Below are positions 11,741 to 21,508 of a DNA stretch of 64,000 nucleotides, in pieces. Source of the DNA: Paraescarpia echinospica (lineage: Eukaryota; Annelida; Polychaeta; Sabellida; Siboglinidae); the NCBI GenBank assembly GCA_020002185.1, contig CM034541.1, forward strand, positions 31,026,648 through 31,090,647. The letters are read 5' to 3'. Position 1 is the stretch's first letter; every line of letters begins with the position of its first letter. The translations under genes were made by a program, and so were the position numbers. The notes under the pieces were generated by a model. The model ran no database searches, had not been told where the DNA came from, and saw only the letters and a program-made list of their open reading frames with translations.

Positions 11741-11986
11741 CCACGTCGTACTGCGCGACCGACGCAGCGGCGTCGGCTGGAACCGCGGTTTCCAGGTGAA
11801 AGACTCGTCCGTGTTGACGTACGTTCAAGAGCGCGCGGCGTTGAGCTACTTCTACGCTAAACGCCGCGTGCTCGACGACGGCGTCACCACGGCGCCGATA
11901 CTCGCCTAACTCGTATAACAACTAACCTAACTCGTCTAACTCGTTCCAGCCGACGCCGCTGCGTCGGTCGCGCAGTACGACGTGGG
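11740..11986. other. Palindrome centre: GC-rich inner stem and 159-bp loop
   Basis: The inner stem contains CGACGCAGCGGCGTCG, itself a short palindrome, so hairpins are nested. The loop is the only single-copy part of the element. It ends in three CTAACTCGT-type repeats (11,906-11,945). Confidence 0.8.
11742..11909 (+). CDS. Unrecognised reading frame entering the palindrome loop
   Basis: From the inner stem into the loop one frame stays open for 55 codons and ends in TAA at 11,907. It reads HVVLRDRRSGVGWNRGFQVK, then DSSVLTYVQERAALSYFY and AKRRVLDDGVTTAPILA. It is GC- and CpG-rich, unlike the arrays on both sides, and its amino-acid mix (charged, aromatic, aliphatic) looks like the C-terminus of a real protein. 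The same stem sequence occurs inverted at 11,943-11,986 but without this frame. I do not recognise a family. It could be the last remnant of a gene carried by an ancestral, larger element. There is no Met start in the single-copy part. Confidence 0.3.
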   Translation, partial: HVVLRDRRSGVGWNRGFQVKDSSVLTYVQERAALSYFYAKRRVLDDGVTTAPILA

Positions 11987-12255
11987 GCAGTAGGTAGTAG
12001 ACAGTGGAGTGAGTGGACAGTGGGCAGTAGGTAGCAGACAGTGGAGTGAGTAGACAGTAGGTAGTAGACAGTGGAGTGAGTAGACAGTGGGCAGTAGGTA
12101 GTAGACAGTGCAGTGAGTGGACAGTGGGCAGTAGGTAGTAGACAGTGGAGTGAGTAGACAGTGGGCAGTAGGTAGTAGACAGTGGGCAGTAGGTAGTAGG
12201 CAGTGGAGTGAGTAGACAGTGGCCGGTAGGTAGTAGACAGTGGAGTGAGTGATGT
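11987..12255 (-). repeat. Right-arm remnant of the CTGTCTACT array (0.26 kb)
   Basis: The reverse complement of the left-arm array type, with only about seven units. It shows strong array contraction or expansion between arms. Confidence 0.9.
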
Positions 12256-12264
12256 CTGTCAGGG

Positions 12265-12890
12265 TAGTGTAGACAACTACCATCCCTAGCTTGTGAGGAT
12301 GTCTGTCAGGGTAGTGCAGTCAACTACCATCACTAGCTTGTGAGGATGTCTGCCAGAGTAGTGTAGTCAACTACCATCACTAGCTTGTGAGAATGTCTGT
12401 CAGGGTAGTGTAGTCAACCACCACCACTAGCTTGTGAGGATGTCTGCCAGGGTAGTGTAGTCAACTACCACCACTAGCTTGTGGGGATGTCTGCCAGGGT
12501 AGTGCAGTCAACTACCACCACTAGCTTGTGAGGACGTCTGCCAGGATAGTGTAGTCAACTACCACCACTAGCTTGTGAGGATGTCTGTCAGGGTAGTGTA
12601 GTCTACTACCATCACTAGCTTGTGAGGATGTCTGCCAGGGTAGTGTAGTCAACTACCACCACTAGCTTGTGAGGATGTCTGCAAAGGTAGTGTAGTCAAC
12701 TACCACCACTAGCTTGTGAGGATGTCTGTCAAGGTAGTGTAGGCAACTTACCACCACTAGCTTGTGTGGATGTCTGTCAGGATAGTGTAGTCAACTTACC
12801 ACCACTAGCTTGTGATGATGTCTGTCAGGGTAGTGTAGTCAACTAACACCACTAGCTTGTGTGGATGTCTGTCAGGGTAGTGTAATAGTT
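12265..12890 (-). repeat. 47-bp tandem array (right arm)
   Basis: About 13 copies of the unit seen at 8,600-9,355 in reverse orientation (CACTAGCTTGTGAGGATGTC). Confidence 0.9.
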
Positions 12891-13035
12891 CGGTCGGTGG
12901 GATAGGTGTGTACCACGATCCATTGCTTCCTCTTCTTAAGAACGGAGACACGAGGCTGGTGTCGTCATCGAAGTCATCGGCGTCGTGGCTGATAGGTGGT
13001 GGTGGTGGTGGTGGTGGAGTGATTGGGCGAGGGGG
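12805..13035 (-). CDS. Proline-rich reading frame, right-arm copy
   Basis: Mirror of 8,363-8,653. It keeps the acidic FDDDTSLVSPFLRRGS stretch and SWYTPIPPTEL. Upstream of the proline block the frame differs because of a 4-bp indel (AGTG), so an intact shared N-terminus is unlikely. Confidence 0.28.
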   Translation of the reverse strand, partial: PPRPITPPPPPPPPISHDADDFDDDTSLVSPFLRRGSNGSWYTPIPPTELLHYPDRHPHKLVVLVDYTTLTDIITS

Positions 13036-13979
13036 GTCACTCCGTGATATGGGAGCGACCGAGCATACCGGCTTTGCTGCTGCTGCTGCTGACAGGGCCG
13101 TTCTTGTAGGCAGTTGGATCTTCAGTACTCTATGAAATAAACCACAATACATGTACGCGTGCGTGCTTACAACACTTTTCAAAATAAGGCGCATGCGCAC
13201 TTAACACATACTGCCTAGTCTACCGTTATCTTACAAAATAACGCGCATGCACACTTAACACATACTGCCTAGTCTACCTTTCAAAATAACGCGCATGCGC
13301 ACTTAACACATACGACGCGGTTACCGAGGTATTTGTTTTAGGAAAAAAGTTAGCGGTCATGTCAGTACATTCATCGTCAAATATGTCTTTACATCGAATT
13401 TCACAAATATCACTACACCACACGATCCCCGACCCCAAACTAATCATATACAACGCTTACTGTCATGCTTTTAGCTTTTCGTTTATTGTTTTTGAAATTG
13501 CATTGTTCTCCGTTCACATTCCAATCGCGATAAGTCACGCGCCACAGCTTACAAAATAACGCGCATGCGTACTTAACACATATTGCCTAGGCTACCGAGG
13601 TATTTGTTTTAGGAAAAAAGTTAGCGGTCATGTCAGTACATTCACCGACAAATGTGTCTTTACATCGAATTTCTGTAATATCACTGCACCACACGTTTCC
13701 TGAGCCCAAACTAATCACATACAACGCTTACTTTCATGCTTTCAGCTTTTCGTTTATTGTTTTTGAAAATGGCATTGTTCTCCGTTCACATTCCGATCAC
13801 GATAAGCCGTAGTGTCATGCGCCACCGCTGTTTTTGACGGTGCGCGCATTGCTCATTTCATTCACGATTTTGCAGTCACATACGCGTGACGCTAAATTCC
13901 ACCGTTTGACTATTTCAAACACAATGGATAAAACAACGTCTCCTCGTACGCCGCCAACACATCGGTAAGACTGCTTTTA

Positions 13980-14830
13980 CGCATGCATGCATGCATGGTT
14001 CTCATTTTATTTTCCCGCCCTTTGTTTAAACAGTTGTAAGCACGTAAGCCTGCTTTTACGCATGCATGCATATGGTTCTCATTGCCACCCTTTGTTTAAA
14101 CACGCGTACATGTATTGTGGTTGTTTATTTCATACAACATGCATGCGTGCGTGCATGCATGGTTCTCATTTTATTTTGCCACCCTTTGTTTAAACAGTTG
14201 TAAGCACGTAAGCCTGCTTTTACGCATGCATGCGTGTGTGCGTGCTTGCATGGTTCTCATTGCCATCCTTTGTTTAAACAGTTGTAAGCACGTAAGCCTG
14301 CTTTTACGCATGCATGCATGGTTCTCATTACCACCCTTTGTTTAAACACGCGTACATGTATTGTGGTGGTTTATTTCATAGAGATCACCAACTGACTACA
14401 AAGCCGACATGCATAGTCACACCAACACCTCGTCCTATTTCAGTAAGCCTGCTTTTACGCATGCATGCATGTGTGCATGCATGCATGGTTCTCATTTTAT
14501 TTTGGCGCCCTTTGTTTAAACACGCGTACATGTAATGTGGTTTATTTCATAGAGAGATCCAACTGCCTACACGAACGGCCGCCCTGTCAACAGCAGCAAC
14601 AAAGCCAGTATGCACGGTCGCCCCAACATCACGGAGTGACCCCCCTCGCCATGCATGCATTTGTGCATGTATGCATGGATCTCATTTTATTTTGGCGCCC
14701 TTTGTTTAAACACGCGTACATGTATTGTGGTTTATTTCAGTAAGCCTGCTTTTACGCATGCATGCATGTGTGCATGCATGTATGGTTCTCATTTTATTTG
14801 GCACCCTTTGTTTAAACACACCTACATGTA
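13980..14830 (+). repeat. GTTTAAAC/ATGCATGC array (right arm)
   Basis: Mirror of 6,790-7,760, with the same unit types and slightly fewer copies. Confidence 0.85.
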
Positions 14831-15361
14831 TTGTGGTTTATTTTCATAGAGAGATCCGACTGCCTACAACCGCCCTGTCAACAGCAGCGACAAAGCCAGT
14901 ATGTGCGGTCGCCCCAACATCACGCTGCCGCGGACGACTATATCATTTTAGCAGTCAATAAATACTGCAGTCATCTCTACTACTCACGTTTCCACTCGTC
15001 TGTATCCACTGCATAAACACCCTACGTACAGCGCCACCCACTGAACGTTAGCGTATTTATGCATTGGTTTCGATTTGATCGTACCACTAGATTTATTTAT
15101 TTATTTAAACGCACAACGCATTGGTTTCGTTTTGATCGCACTGCTAGATTTACAACACACAGCCAGCTATGCTGCCGCGCCGGGTGTCATAGTCCACTCC
15201 TGCTGCTGCTGCTGCTGCTGCAGTGCCGGTCGCTTATCGTGCTGCTGCTAACACAGGGTACTGTGGGGCATCCACATAGTGCTGACGGGGAAGTCTGCAC
15301 ACAGTGGTTTTATCGCGATTATATAGCCGCGTCATATAGTGCTTATGTCAGCACGCGCTCT

Positions 15362-15440
15362 AAAAAGTGGTGACTGGATTCGAACCCGAAATCTTTCGAT
15401 CCCTAGTCGAATGCGCTCCTAGGAGAGCTAAACCGTCGCC
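15362..15440 (-). tRNA. tRNA-like sequence (pseudo-tRNA or SINE head)
   Basis: The minus strand shows an A-box-like TAGCTCTCCTAGGAGCG, a 5-bp anticodon stem TTCGA/TCGAA around the loop CTAGGGA (anticodon position AGG), a perfect B box GGTTCGAATCC and a TTTTT run just after the end (Pol III terminator). The acceptor stem is imperfect, and there are extra bases before the D arm, so it is unlikely to be a functional tRNA. Confidence 0.4.
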
Positions 15441-15605
15441 AACGTTTATGCAGTGGTTTTATCGCGGTTATATAGCCGCGCAATAAACGCATTATTGCTT
15501 ATGTCAGCACACACTAGGTACGACGTTGATCGCTAGGAAACAAACTAAAATGATCTCTGTGCTCACCGCTAGGTGGCACCTCTAATGGACCACCGCTACG
15601 AATCT

Positions 15606-15692
15606 AAAAAGTGCCGACGAACGGACTCGGACCAGGAATCTTTCGATCCCTAGTCGAACACTCTCCCAGGAGAGCTAATCTGTCGTCGACGT
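15606..15692 (-). tRNA. Second tRNA-like sequence
   Basis: Same layout as the copy 250 bp away: TTAGCTCTCCTGGGAGAG, the identical TTCGACTAGGGATCGAA arm, a weaker B box (GGTCCGAGTCC) and a TTTTT run. Its outer ends GTCGACGA / TCGTCGGC pair almost fully. Confidence 0.38.
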
Positions 15693-16512
15693 TTATGCAG
15701 TGGTTTTATCGCGGTTATATAGTCGCGTCATATAGTGCTTAGGTCAGCACGCGGTACAGTGGGGCATTCACATAGGGCTGACGGGGGGAGTCTGCACACA
15801 GTGGTTTTATCGCGGTTATATAGTTTCGTCATATATTGCTTATGTCAGGACTGCTGTAAACATAGGGTACAGTGGGACATTCACATAGGGCTGACGGGGG
15901 GAGTCTGCACACAGTGGTTTTATCGCGGTTATATAGTCGCGTGATATATTGCTTATGTCAGCACTGCTGTAAACATAGGGTACAGTGGAACATTCACATA
16001 GGGCTGACGGGGGGAAGTCTGCACACAGTGGTTTTATCGTGGTTATATAGTCGCGTCATATAGTGCTTAGGTCAGCACGCGCTAGGTACGGCGTTGGTCG
16101 CTAGGGCATAAACAAACTAATATCTACACTCACCGCTAGGTGGCAGCTCAAATGTACTTAGAGGGGGTAATCAATCACGTTTTTTATAAGTAGGTTGCCG
16201 AAAACGTTTAGTGTCAAAAAAGCCTTTGATCTTTTTTTATAAGTAGGTTGCCGAAAACGTTTAGGGGTAATTAAAACGTTTTTTATTAGTAAAGTTTTGC
16301 CTATAGGTCACCAAAGGTGGGGGGTAATCAATCACGTTTTTTATAAGTAGTTTGCCGAAAACGTTTAGTGTCAAAAAAGCCTTTGATCTTTTTTTTATAA
16401 GTAGGTTGCCGAAAACGTTTAGGGGTCATTAAAACGTTTTTTATTAGTAAAGTTTTGCCTATAGGTCACCAAAGGTGGCGTGCACGGGACCGAATAGCAC
16501 CTCTATACTACT

Positions 16513-16518
16513 AGCATG
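16513..16518 (+). repeat. Right 6-bp target-site duplication (AGCATG)
   Basis: Directly follows the terminus CCTCTATACTACT and matches 5,402-5,407 exactly. Confidence 0.8.
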
Positions 16519-16969
16519 TGCTCACTGTTGCGGGGCCTGTCTGACCCCCAACAACTACCATGAGTTCTGTAGTCTCCTGGCACGCCTATATCTCGTCCAA
16601 CTTCCAAAAAAGTGCTAAGTCCGGTGGTAAAGAAGGCACTGTGATAATCTGGAAAGTTCTGTTGAGTTTTGAGTTGGATTATGTTATGAGAGATGTTTGT
16701 TCATACTGTTAGACGTTTACATTTATTTTAATATGTAAACCACCAAGTTTTGAGAGGAACCAGTAACTTTTCAAAGTTGAGATCATGATGACCACCAACT
16801 TATCAGCTGAGATGTAGATGTGGAACATTGTTTATGTGCATCTTAAAATATGTATGTACACATTACTGATATTCATCCAGAAATCAGTGAAATGCCTTAT
16901 TTTAGAAAATAATTTATTTTGTGCCATTGTTTAATATTACATACAAAATTGTTTTTTTGTGTGTGGCAG
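16519..16969. other. Non-coding, probable intron 5' of the next exon
   Basis: AT-rich, with no recognised element. It ends in a T/G-rich tract and GTGGCAG, a splice-acceptor-like sequence. Confidence 0.4.
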
Positions 16970-17197
16970 TTTGCACCAAACAGCGTGCACTACCGGTTGA
17001 ATCTGTGGCAATTGATGGTCGCATATGTTCCCTACGTGAAGACGTCCGAACCACACTTGTTGGAGACTTACACACCAGAGGTCACTAAAGCATACATACC
17101 TTTACGCCACGACTCTGTTGCGGTTATCTTAAGGTATGAAACACGTCTACACCATGGTAAAATCGTTGACCTTTTTGACCTATTTCTACCAGACTAG
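16970..17197 (+). CDS. Probable terminal exon of an unidentified gene (75 residues)
   Basis: After an acceptor (TTTTTTTGTGTGTGGCAG) the frame starts [20 protein letters not shown] and continues [36 protein letters not shown] and a final [12 protein letters not shown] before TAG at 17,195. Codon and residue use look coding, and the stop sits at the end of the good composition. I do not recognise the family. Upstream exons are not visible; the 11-kb palindrome lies immediately 5', so either the gene spans it as an intron or its 5' part was displaced. Confidence 0.4.
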   Translation, partial: FAPNSVHYRLNLWQLMVAYVPYVKTSEPHLLETYTPEVTKAYIPLRHDSVAVILRYETRLHHGKIVDLFDLFLPD

Positions 17198-17862
17198 TCA
17201 CGTTGATGCAGAGAGATATTCAGACATGTACAAAGTGTACAACTACCCCAACAAATGGACATATATTTAAGGAAACCGGTTTTTACATTGAACATTGGAA
17301 CATTAGATTTTCACGTTGTTGTTATTCTAGGCAACTGCTAGGCAGAGATTTTTTGGTTTTATTAATACATTGTGGCTTGTAAGCTAGCTCATTTATTCAC
17401 CTTTCAGAAAATGTATAAATATGTTTATAGGTTTACATCTTGCTATGATGGTGTTATTGGGCAATGTTCCACACAATGGTATTGGAATATTGAATCTCAG
17501 TGAGAAATAGGTTTACACAGAGCAAGCATTGATGACAGAAATTAAAGTGTAGAAGGGTAAAAACTGTTTCCTCAGTTGATTTATTCCAGTGGAATTAAGG
17601 TGTGCTCAAATATGTGGCGTGAGGTAGTTTCCCATAAGGAATTGGCAACTAAATGTATTTCACTTACTTGTAAGATCATTTAGGTAACGTTTGGTGGTCA
17701 TGCGTTATTTTACTAAAACATTTTGGTTCACAGTGCTCAGACTTTACCGCAGGAGAATTAGCGTAGTTAATTATTTGTTTACTCTTTACATGCACTGCAA
17801 ATATATACATAAAGATCACAATAACACAATTTAAACTCTTTATTATATATCAACGTATAATA
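17198..17862. other. Non-coding, nothing recognised
   Basis: AT-rich sequence, possibly 3' UTR and downstream DNA of the preceding exon. Confidence 0.4.
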
Positions 17863-18359
17863 AGTGCACTCCACATAACTTGAACTCGGTTAAGTCGATT
17901 TTTCCTTAAGTCGACTATTTTTCTTTGGTCCCGGCTGTCTTTGTATCTCATATAATATAAAATAATTCGCATAAGCCGGCTTCTCTTAAGTCAAAGTTTC
18001 GGTTAAGTCGACTTGATTTGACCGTACGTTTATATTTCTTTCATTCGGTTAACTGGAATTTTTTTAAATTTCTACTACAAAACAATGAAGGTATGTTCGC
18101 TCTCACGTATATAAAACGTTATTACCATATTTTTTTAGAGAATTTTGTTCAGGATTTAGTTATTCTTACTCATCCACGTTTCTCGCACTGCGTTATTTGT
18201 GCATATTTTAATATGTGGATCAGGAAAGCGCAGACTTCGCGCACAGTTAACCGATGAAAACGCACAAAACAAAACACAGAGATCCTGAGAAGTGGAACTT
18301 CTGATAAGTAGGAGTATTTCATTGGGCCCCTGCAGGTCCCACTTATCCGGAGTGCACTG
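17863..18359. mobile_element. Tigger/pogo-type non-autonomous element (about 497 bp, TA target site)
   Basis: The left end AGTGCACTCCACATAACT and the right end CCGGAGTGCACTG are inverted repeats, and TA stands outside both ends. Internal text (CTTAAGTCGACT, CGGTTAAGTCGACTTG) is of the kind found in invertebrate Tigger MITEs. There is no coding capacity. Confidence 0.65.
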
Positions 18360-18559
18360 TACATAAATAATCAACAAAAAGTCATCAACCAATGTTCTGT
18401 CCTTAATGCTTACACATTTTAACAAAGTATTTACATATGTACATGGTTGATGTCCAGTTAGCAAAGTGTGATACCAAGAGGAATGATCATATCAATGAAA
18501 TTGTTTTTTGTGCAAGTAGTGCATCTTAACAATGTTACAAAATTAATAGTCATAAAACG

Positions 18560-18862
18560 TTAATTGCTGGGATACTCGCCTTTTCGCGGAAGAAGCAAAA
18601 TGCTACAACAGTCAAACTGAATGACCATCTTCAGAAAATCTCTTAAATGATTACACACGTAAAAACACATATATACATGAGCTCGTATAATATTACAACC
18701 AACAGTTGATGATGACAGTACCAATATTACATCATCAGCGTACATTATGTAACAACATCCATTCATCTTCCAACCAACATGTTTTAAGTTGTTCACTTCA
18801 CTCAACCCGTGTACATCTAGGCACTGAAACAGGTAAGGAGTTATACCAATAAAACAAATCAT
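18560..18862 (-). pseudogene. LINE reverse-transcriptase fragment (YADD box)
   Basis: The minus strand reads GITPYLFQCLDVHGLSEVNN, then KHVGWKMNGCCYIMYADDVI and LVLSSSTVGCN. It resembles the palm domain of jockey/CR1-type reverse transcriptases: the G-x-L-S-P-x-L-F-N block before the catalytic M-Y-A-D-D motif. It is short and degenerate, with a few residues lost before YADD, and has no flanking LINE sequence in frame. It is a dead 5'- and 3'-truncated copy. Confidence 0.65.
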
Positions 18863-19149
18863 GTGATATTATTTATATCCCGACATTCGATCCCTCTACT
18901 TGACATACATAGATATTTCCATCTAAATATATTCGTGCGTAGGTGCCGGAACCGGTGGGCTGGGAGGTTCCTTAATAGGATTAACAAAATAATTAGATGC
19001 ACTTTTGGGATTCGAAGGTAATTAAAAAAATTACAAACGTCACCCAAACTGTGCGTCTTTAATGAAATGATACCTGTTTGAGAATTGTTTTTGCTGCATG
19101 ATATAAGTCGTTTATTCTATAATTACTAGGACTACTAAACGCTATAAAA

Positions 19150-19437
19150 ATGTCCCTTAAATATTACTTGAAAAGATGTGACATTGACCCAAACAACTTG
19201 GAATCTGAGGCTCTATCACATACAAGATGGCGGTCGATTAATCGAAACAGCACAGAATCATTCGAAGCCAACAGACTAACAACCGTAGCCAAAAAGCGTG
19301 ATGCTAGGAAGATTAGAGCCATGGATAATCTACATAATCCACACTTACCACATTCTGTTTATACATGTTCGCACTGTGGCAAGCTGTACCGGGCAAAGAT
19401 TAGACTGATAAGCCATGTGCTAACATTTACCAAATGA
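19150..19437 (+). pseudogene. C-terminal tail of a LINE ORF2 with a CCHH-type finger
   Basis: The frame shows SLKYYLKRCDIDPNNLESEA, SHTRWRSINRNSTESFEANR and a final YTCSHCGKLYRAKIRLISH. The pattern L-K-x-C-x-I-D-P, then W-R, then F-E-x-x-R, then C-x-x-C-G-x-x-x-x-x-x-x-x-L-x-x-H is typical of the region after the reverse transcriptase in some animal LINEs. No polymerase precedes it here, so this is a 5'-truncated insertion, in the opposite orientation to the fragment at 18.6-18.9 kb. Confidence 0.6.
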
Positions 19438-19439
19438 CA

Positions 19440-19905
19440 CTGGCAATTCATGGAAAGATCATCCTCGCTACGAAGGACTGCTGATGATACCAGGACTAAT
19501 GTTTGTGTTGCCTGGTGCTGAACTAAATTTACACAAACATGTGTCTCTGTGTTCCTGTCTCATGTAACTCATTGTTAACACAACGCACGGATGCATTCTT
19601 ACAATGCATACTGCAAACTCGCTGTGGTGGACTAGGAGTATAAAACGTTTAAAAAAAACTGAGAGAAAGATACTTGCAAAAACATACTTTTGTGGTGATA
19701 CATAATGCTATGCACTTATATACAATAAAACAAATTTTACTTGCTAATTGGAGAGGCAGGTGCATCTATCTGACAATTAGGATAATGACGATCTAAATAA
19801 ATCCAAGCAATCAACATCCAAACACTCAAACGTGACTGTGGCATCCTAGGCCCAAAGAAAAGGTGACGGGGTGTAACCGCAGTTGCCCAATATGTTGTCA
19901 GAAGG
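19440..19905. other. Non-coding, nothing recognised
   Basis: No supported exon. Probably the 3' remainder of the LINE insertion plus intergenic DNA. Confidence 0.4.
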
Positions 19906-20295
19906 CAGGGGCGTACCAAGGATTGACATGTAGGGAGGGGGTTCCAAACGGGCATTACCAGTCGCGCGGGAACGAAATTCGTATTGGCTGTTGAAAATGT
20001 GTCGCCGCTGAGGCGCTGTAACTTCATCTTTTCTGCTGTCTCGGCTGTGAACTCGTGACATCCGAGTTATAGCCCTAACCCGATTCCCGCGCTTACGGGT
20101 ATTACCGTTATCCTTCCGTGTACTCATGTACATTGCCATAATTTTGATCATACAGAAGTGCAGAAATTTTGAAGGGTTTCCGCCCAAAAAAAAACTGGGT
20201 ACGCCCCTGCTGTATGTTACCGTATGGATCATACAATAGTGAGGAATTTTTGGGTGTTTCCGGACAACCAAAAAAAAACCCTGGGTACGCCACTG
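19906..20295 (-). mobile_element. One or two hAT-like MITEs with CAGGGGCGTACC / CAGTGGCGTACC ends
   Basis: Termini CAGGGGCGTACCAAG at 19,906 and CTGGGTACGCCCCTG ending at 20,209 form an inverted pair. A second end (GGGTACGCCACTG) closes at 20,295. Both right ends are followed internally by runs of T (minus strand) and a GGAAACCC/GGAAACACCC block. I could not find a clean 8-bp duplication, so the nesting order is unclear. Confidence 0.5.
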
Positions 20296-20379
20296 AAAGG
20301 ATTTGCTGTTATCACCAAGTCTTAGTTATGATACATCTAGCTACTAAGCCTAACGCAGGCTGCACCGACAACTATACAG

Positions 20380-20574
20380 TCCGTACGTGTCCCAAGTGTA
20401 GCTGGACGAACGTCCGCGGCCACGGAGGGTCTCTTTATTCTCGACCAGGACATCCGCGAACTCGACGCTCGACCTCACCACGAGCCCAGGTCAAAGGCCT
20501 TCCTGGTCCACAGCTTCGTCAGTGCAGCGGCAGACGTGCTACGGGAGGTCGAGATTCACGTTGTCTATGTGTTG
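20380..20574 (+). CDS. Candidate internal exon of an unidentified gene (65 codons)
   Basis: The sequence is bounded by ACTATACAG and GTAGGC, with phase 0 at both ends. It reads SVRVPSVAGRTSAATEGLFI, then LDQDIRELDARPHHEPRSK and AFLVHSFVSAADVLREVEIH. Its GC-rich codon use contrasts with the AT-rich flanks, and the residue mix is typical of a globular protein. I do not recognise it. A second open stretch at 20,582-20,773 in another frame (ending HLIHKCIEMLKL) could be a following piece after a frameshift, so this may also be a pseudogene. Confidence 0.35.
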
Positions 20575-20774
20575 GTAGGCCATGTGCTATCGCCATTTTG
20601 ATTCCTTCTGCAAACAGACACCATCGCACACTGATTGCATGTTGTTAACACATCGACATCATGAACTACCGTCACCGGTGACTACATTAATTCATAAACC
20701 CGCCAATGGTCGAGATGTTTTGCAACAATCTCTGCACCTAATTCACAAATGCATTGAAATGTTAAAACTTTAAT

Positions 20775-21508
20775 TTAAAGTTAGGAAAGGTTAAGCTTAG
20801 GCAATGACATATTTATTTCCTTTGATTGAAGGAACTTGGAAGAAAACAACTACCAAATCATAATGACTACAACAACAATTATTAGTAGTTCATATATTTT
20901 ATAATAGCTCTACTTCAAAATATATAATAATAATATTGTTGTTTATTCCTTGCCGGACTTATCCGTGTTTTACACTGTTGCCCTCTGGATCTGCCCTCGA
21001 TTTCCACAATATATATACATTTCCGACTACTGCAAGGCGCGGCGTGACGTCATCACTCACGTCAGACGTAGCAACTAGCCGGCGACGTTTGATACACTGT
21101 AGCCAACTACGTGCACCGTTTGACGGGAACTAAGGTGAAGGTCGGTCGGACGCTGTTGTTTATCACTAGCGGCACGTTTTACAGCCGTGTCTAATAAAGT
21201 CGATATTTGGGGACACTCGGTGGTCGTTAACGAGTTTGATACAGTTGAGAGGGTTTGTTATTTGACAGATGTGTGGTTGCTGTGTGTGACGTGGACGGCG
21301 ACTGTAGAGAAGTGACTTACCTAATTACTATTATAATCAACCCTCCCGGGGAACTTGGCCGAGAGTATGTGGTGCCACGAGTCCTCAAACAGGAACAAAC
21401 ACGTGCTGGAAGAGAGAGGAGATGTGAACACGACACACGACACTCACACAGCTGTGTTCGCACGTTTCAACACATTAACACGTGCAAGGATTAAATACGT
21501 CAACTTAC
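20775..21508. other. Non-coding, nothing recognised
   Basis: Contains no supported exon on either strand. If exon 21,509-21,595 is not the last exon of the NLR gene, further minus-strand exons would have to lie here or beyond, but I see none. Confidence 0.4.

Larger units (their letters stand above)
5408..11783 (+). repeat. Left arm of the palindrome
   Basis: This half is reverse-complementary to 11,943-16,512. It is about 1.8 kb longer than the right arm, mainly because the CTGTCTACT array is about 2.4 kb here against 0.26 kb on the right. Confidence 0.85.
15240..16080 (-). repeat. TATA-core units and right-arm-only insert
   Basis: Mirrored 120-bp units with TATCGCGGTTATATAGTCGC, interrupted at 15,345-15,690 by a segment absent from the left arm. 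The insert also contains a diverged copy of the CGCTAGGTACGGCG / CACCGCTAGGTGGCA sequence found nearer the terminus. Confidence 0.75.
5408..16512. mobile_element. Giant palindromic (fold-back) transposable element, 11.1 kb, 6-bp TSD
   Basis: The element begins AGTAGTATAGAGGTGC and ends with the exact reverse complement GCACCTCTATACTACT. It is flanked on both sides by AGCATG. Both halves are reverse complements in the same block order from the termini inward: a terminal zone with ACGTTTTCGGCAACC repeats, TATA-containing units, an ATGCATGC/GTTTAAAC unit array, a proline-rich reading frame, a 47-bp array, a CTGTCTACT array and a GC-rich 44-bp inner stem at 11,740-11,783 versus 11,943-11,986. The loop is 159 bp (11,784-11,942). 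The arms differ in array copy number, in single bases and by a right-arm-only insert, so they are diverged rather than a simple mirrored assembly error. No transposase, polymerase or integrase frame is visible, so it looks non-autonomous. As I recall, Maverick/Polinton elements make 6-bp TSDs and have termini beginning AG; a deletion derivative of that class is a plausible but unproven origin. Confidence 0.85.
11943..16512 (-). repeat. Right arm of the palindrome
   Basis: Reverse complement of the left arm. Specific to it are an insert at about 15,345-15,690 with two tRNA-like sequences and a second copy of the 13,345-13,560 block. Confidence 0.85.

Noticed and set aside
9324..12283. STVYYLLPT-type frames
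   Set aside because: Repeat translation of the CTGTCTACT array; it has no start context and the same text appears in both arms.
5408..16512. Assembly artefact (mirrored contig) as explanation for the palindrome
   Set aside because: Arms differ in array lengths, point changes and a right-arm-specific insert, and a precise 6-bp TSD flanks the whole. Long-read confirmation is still needed.
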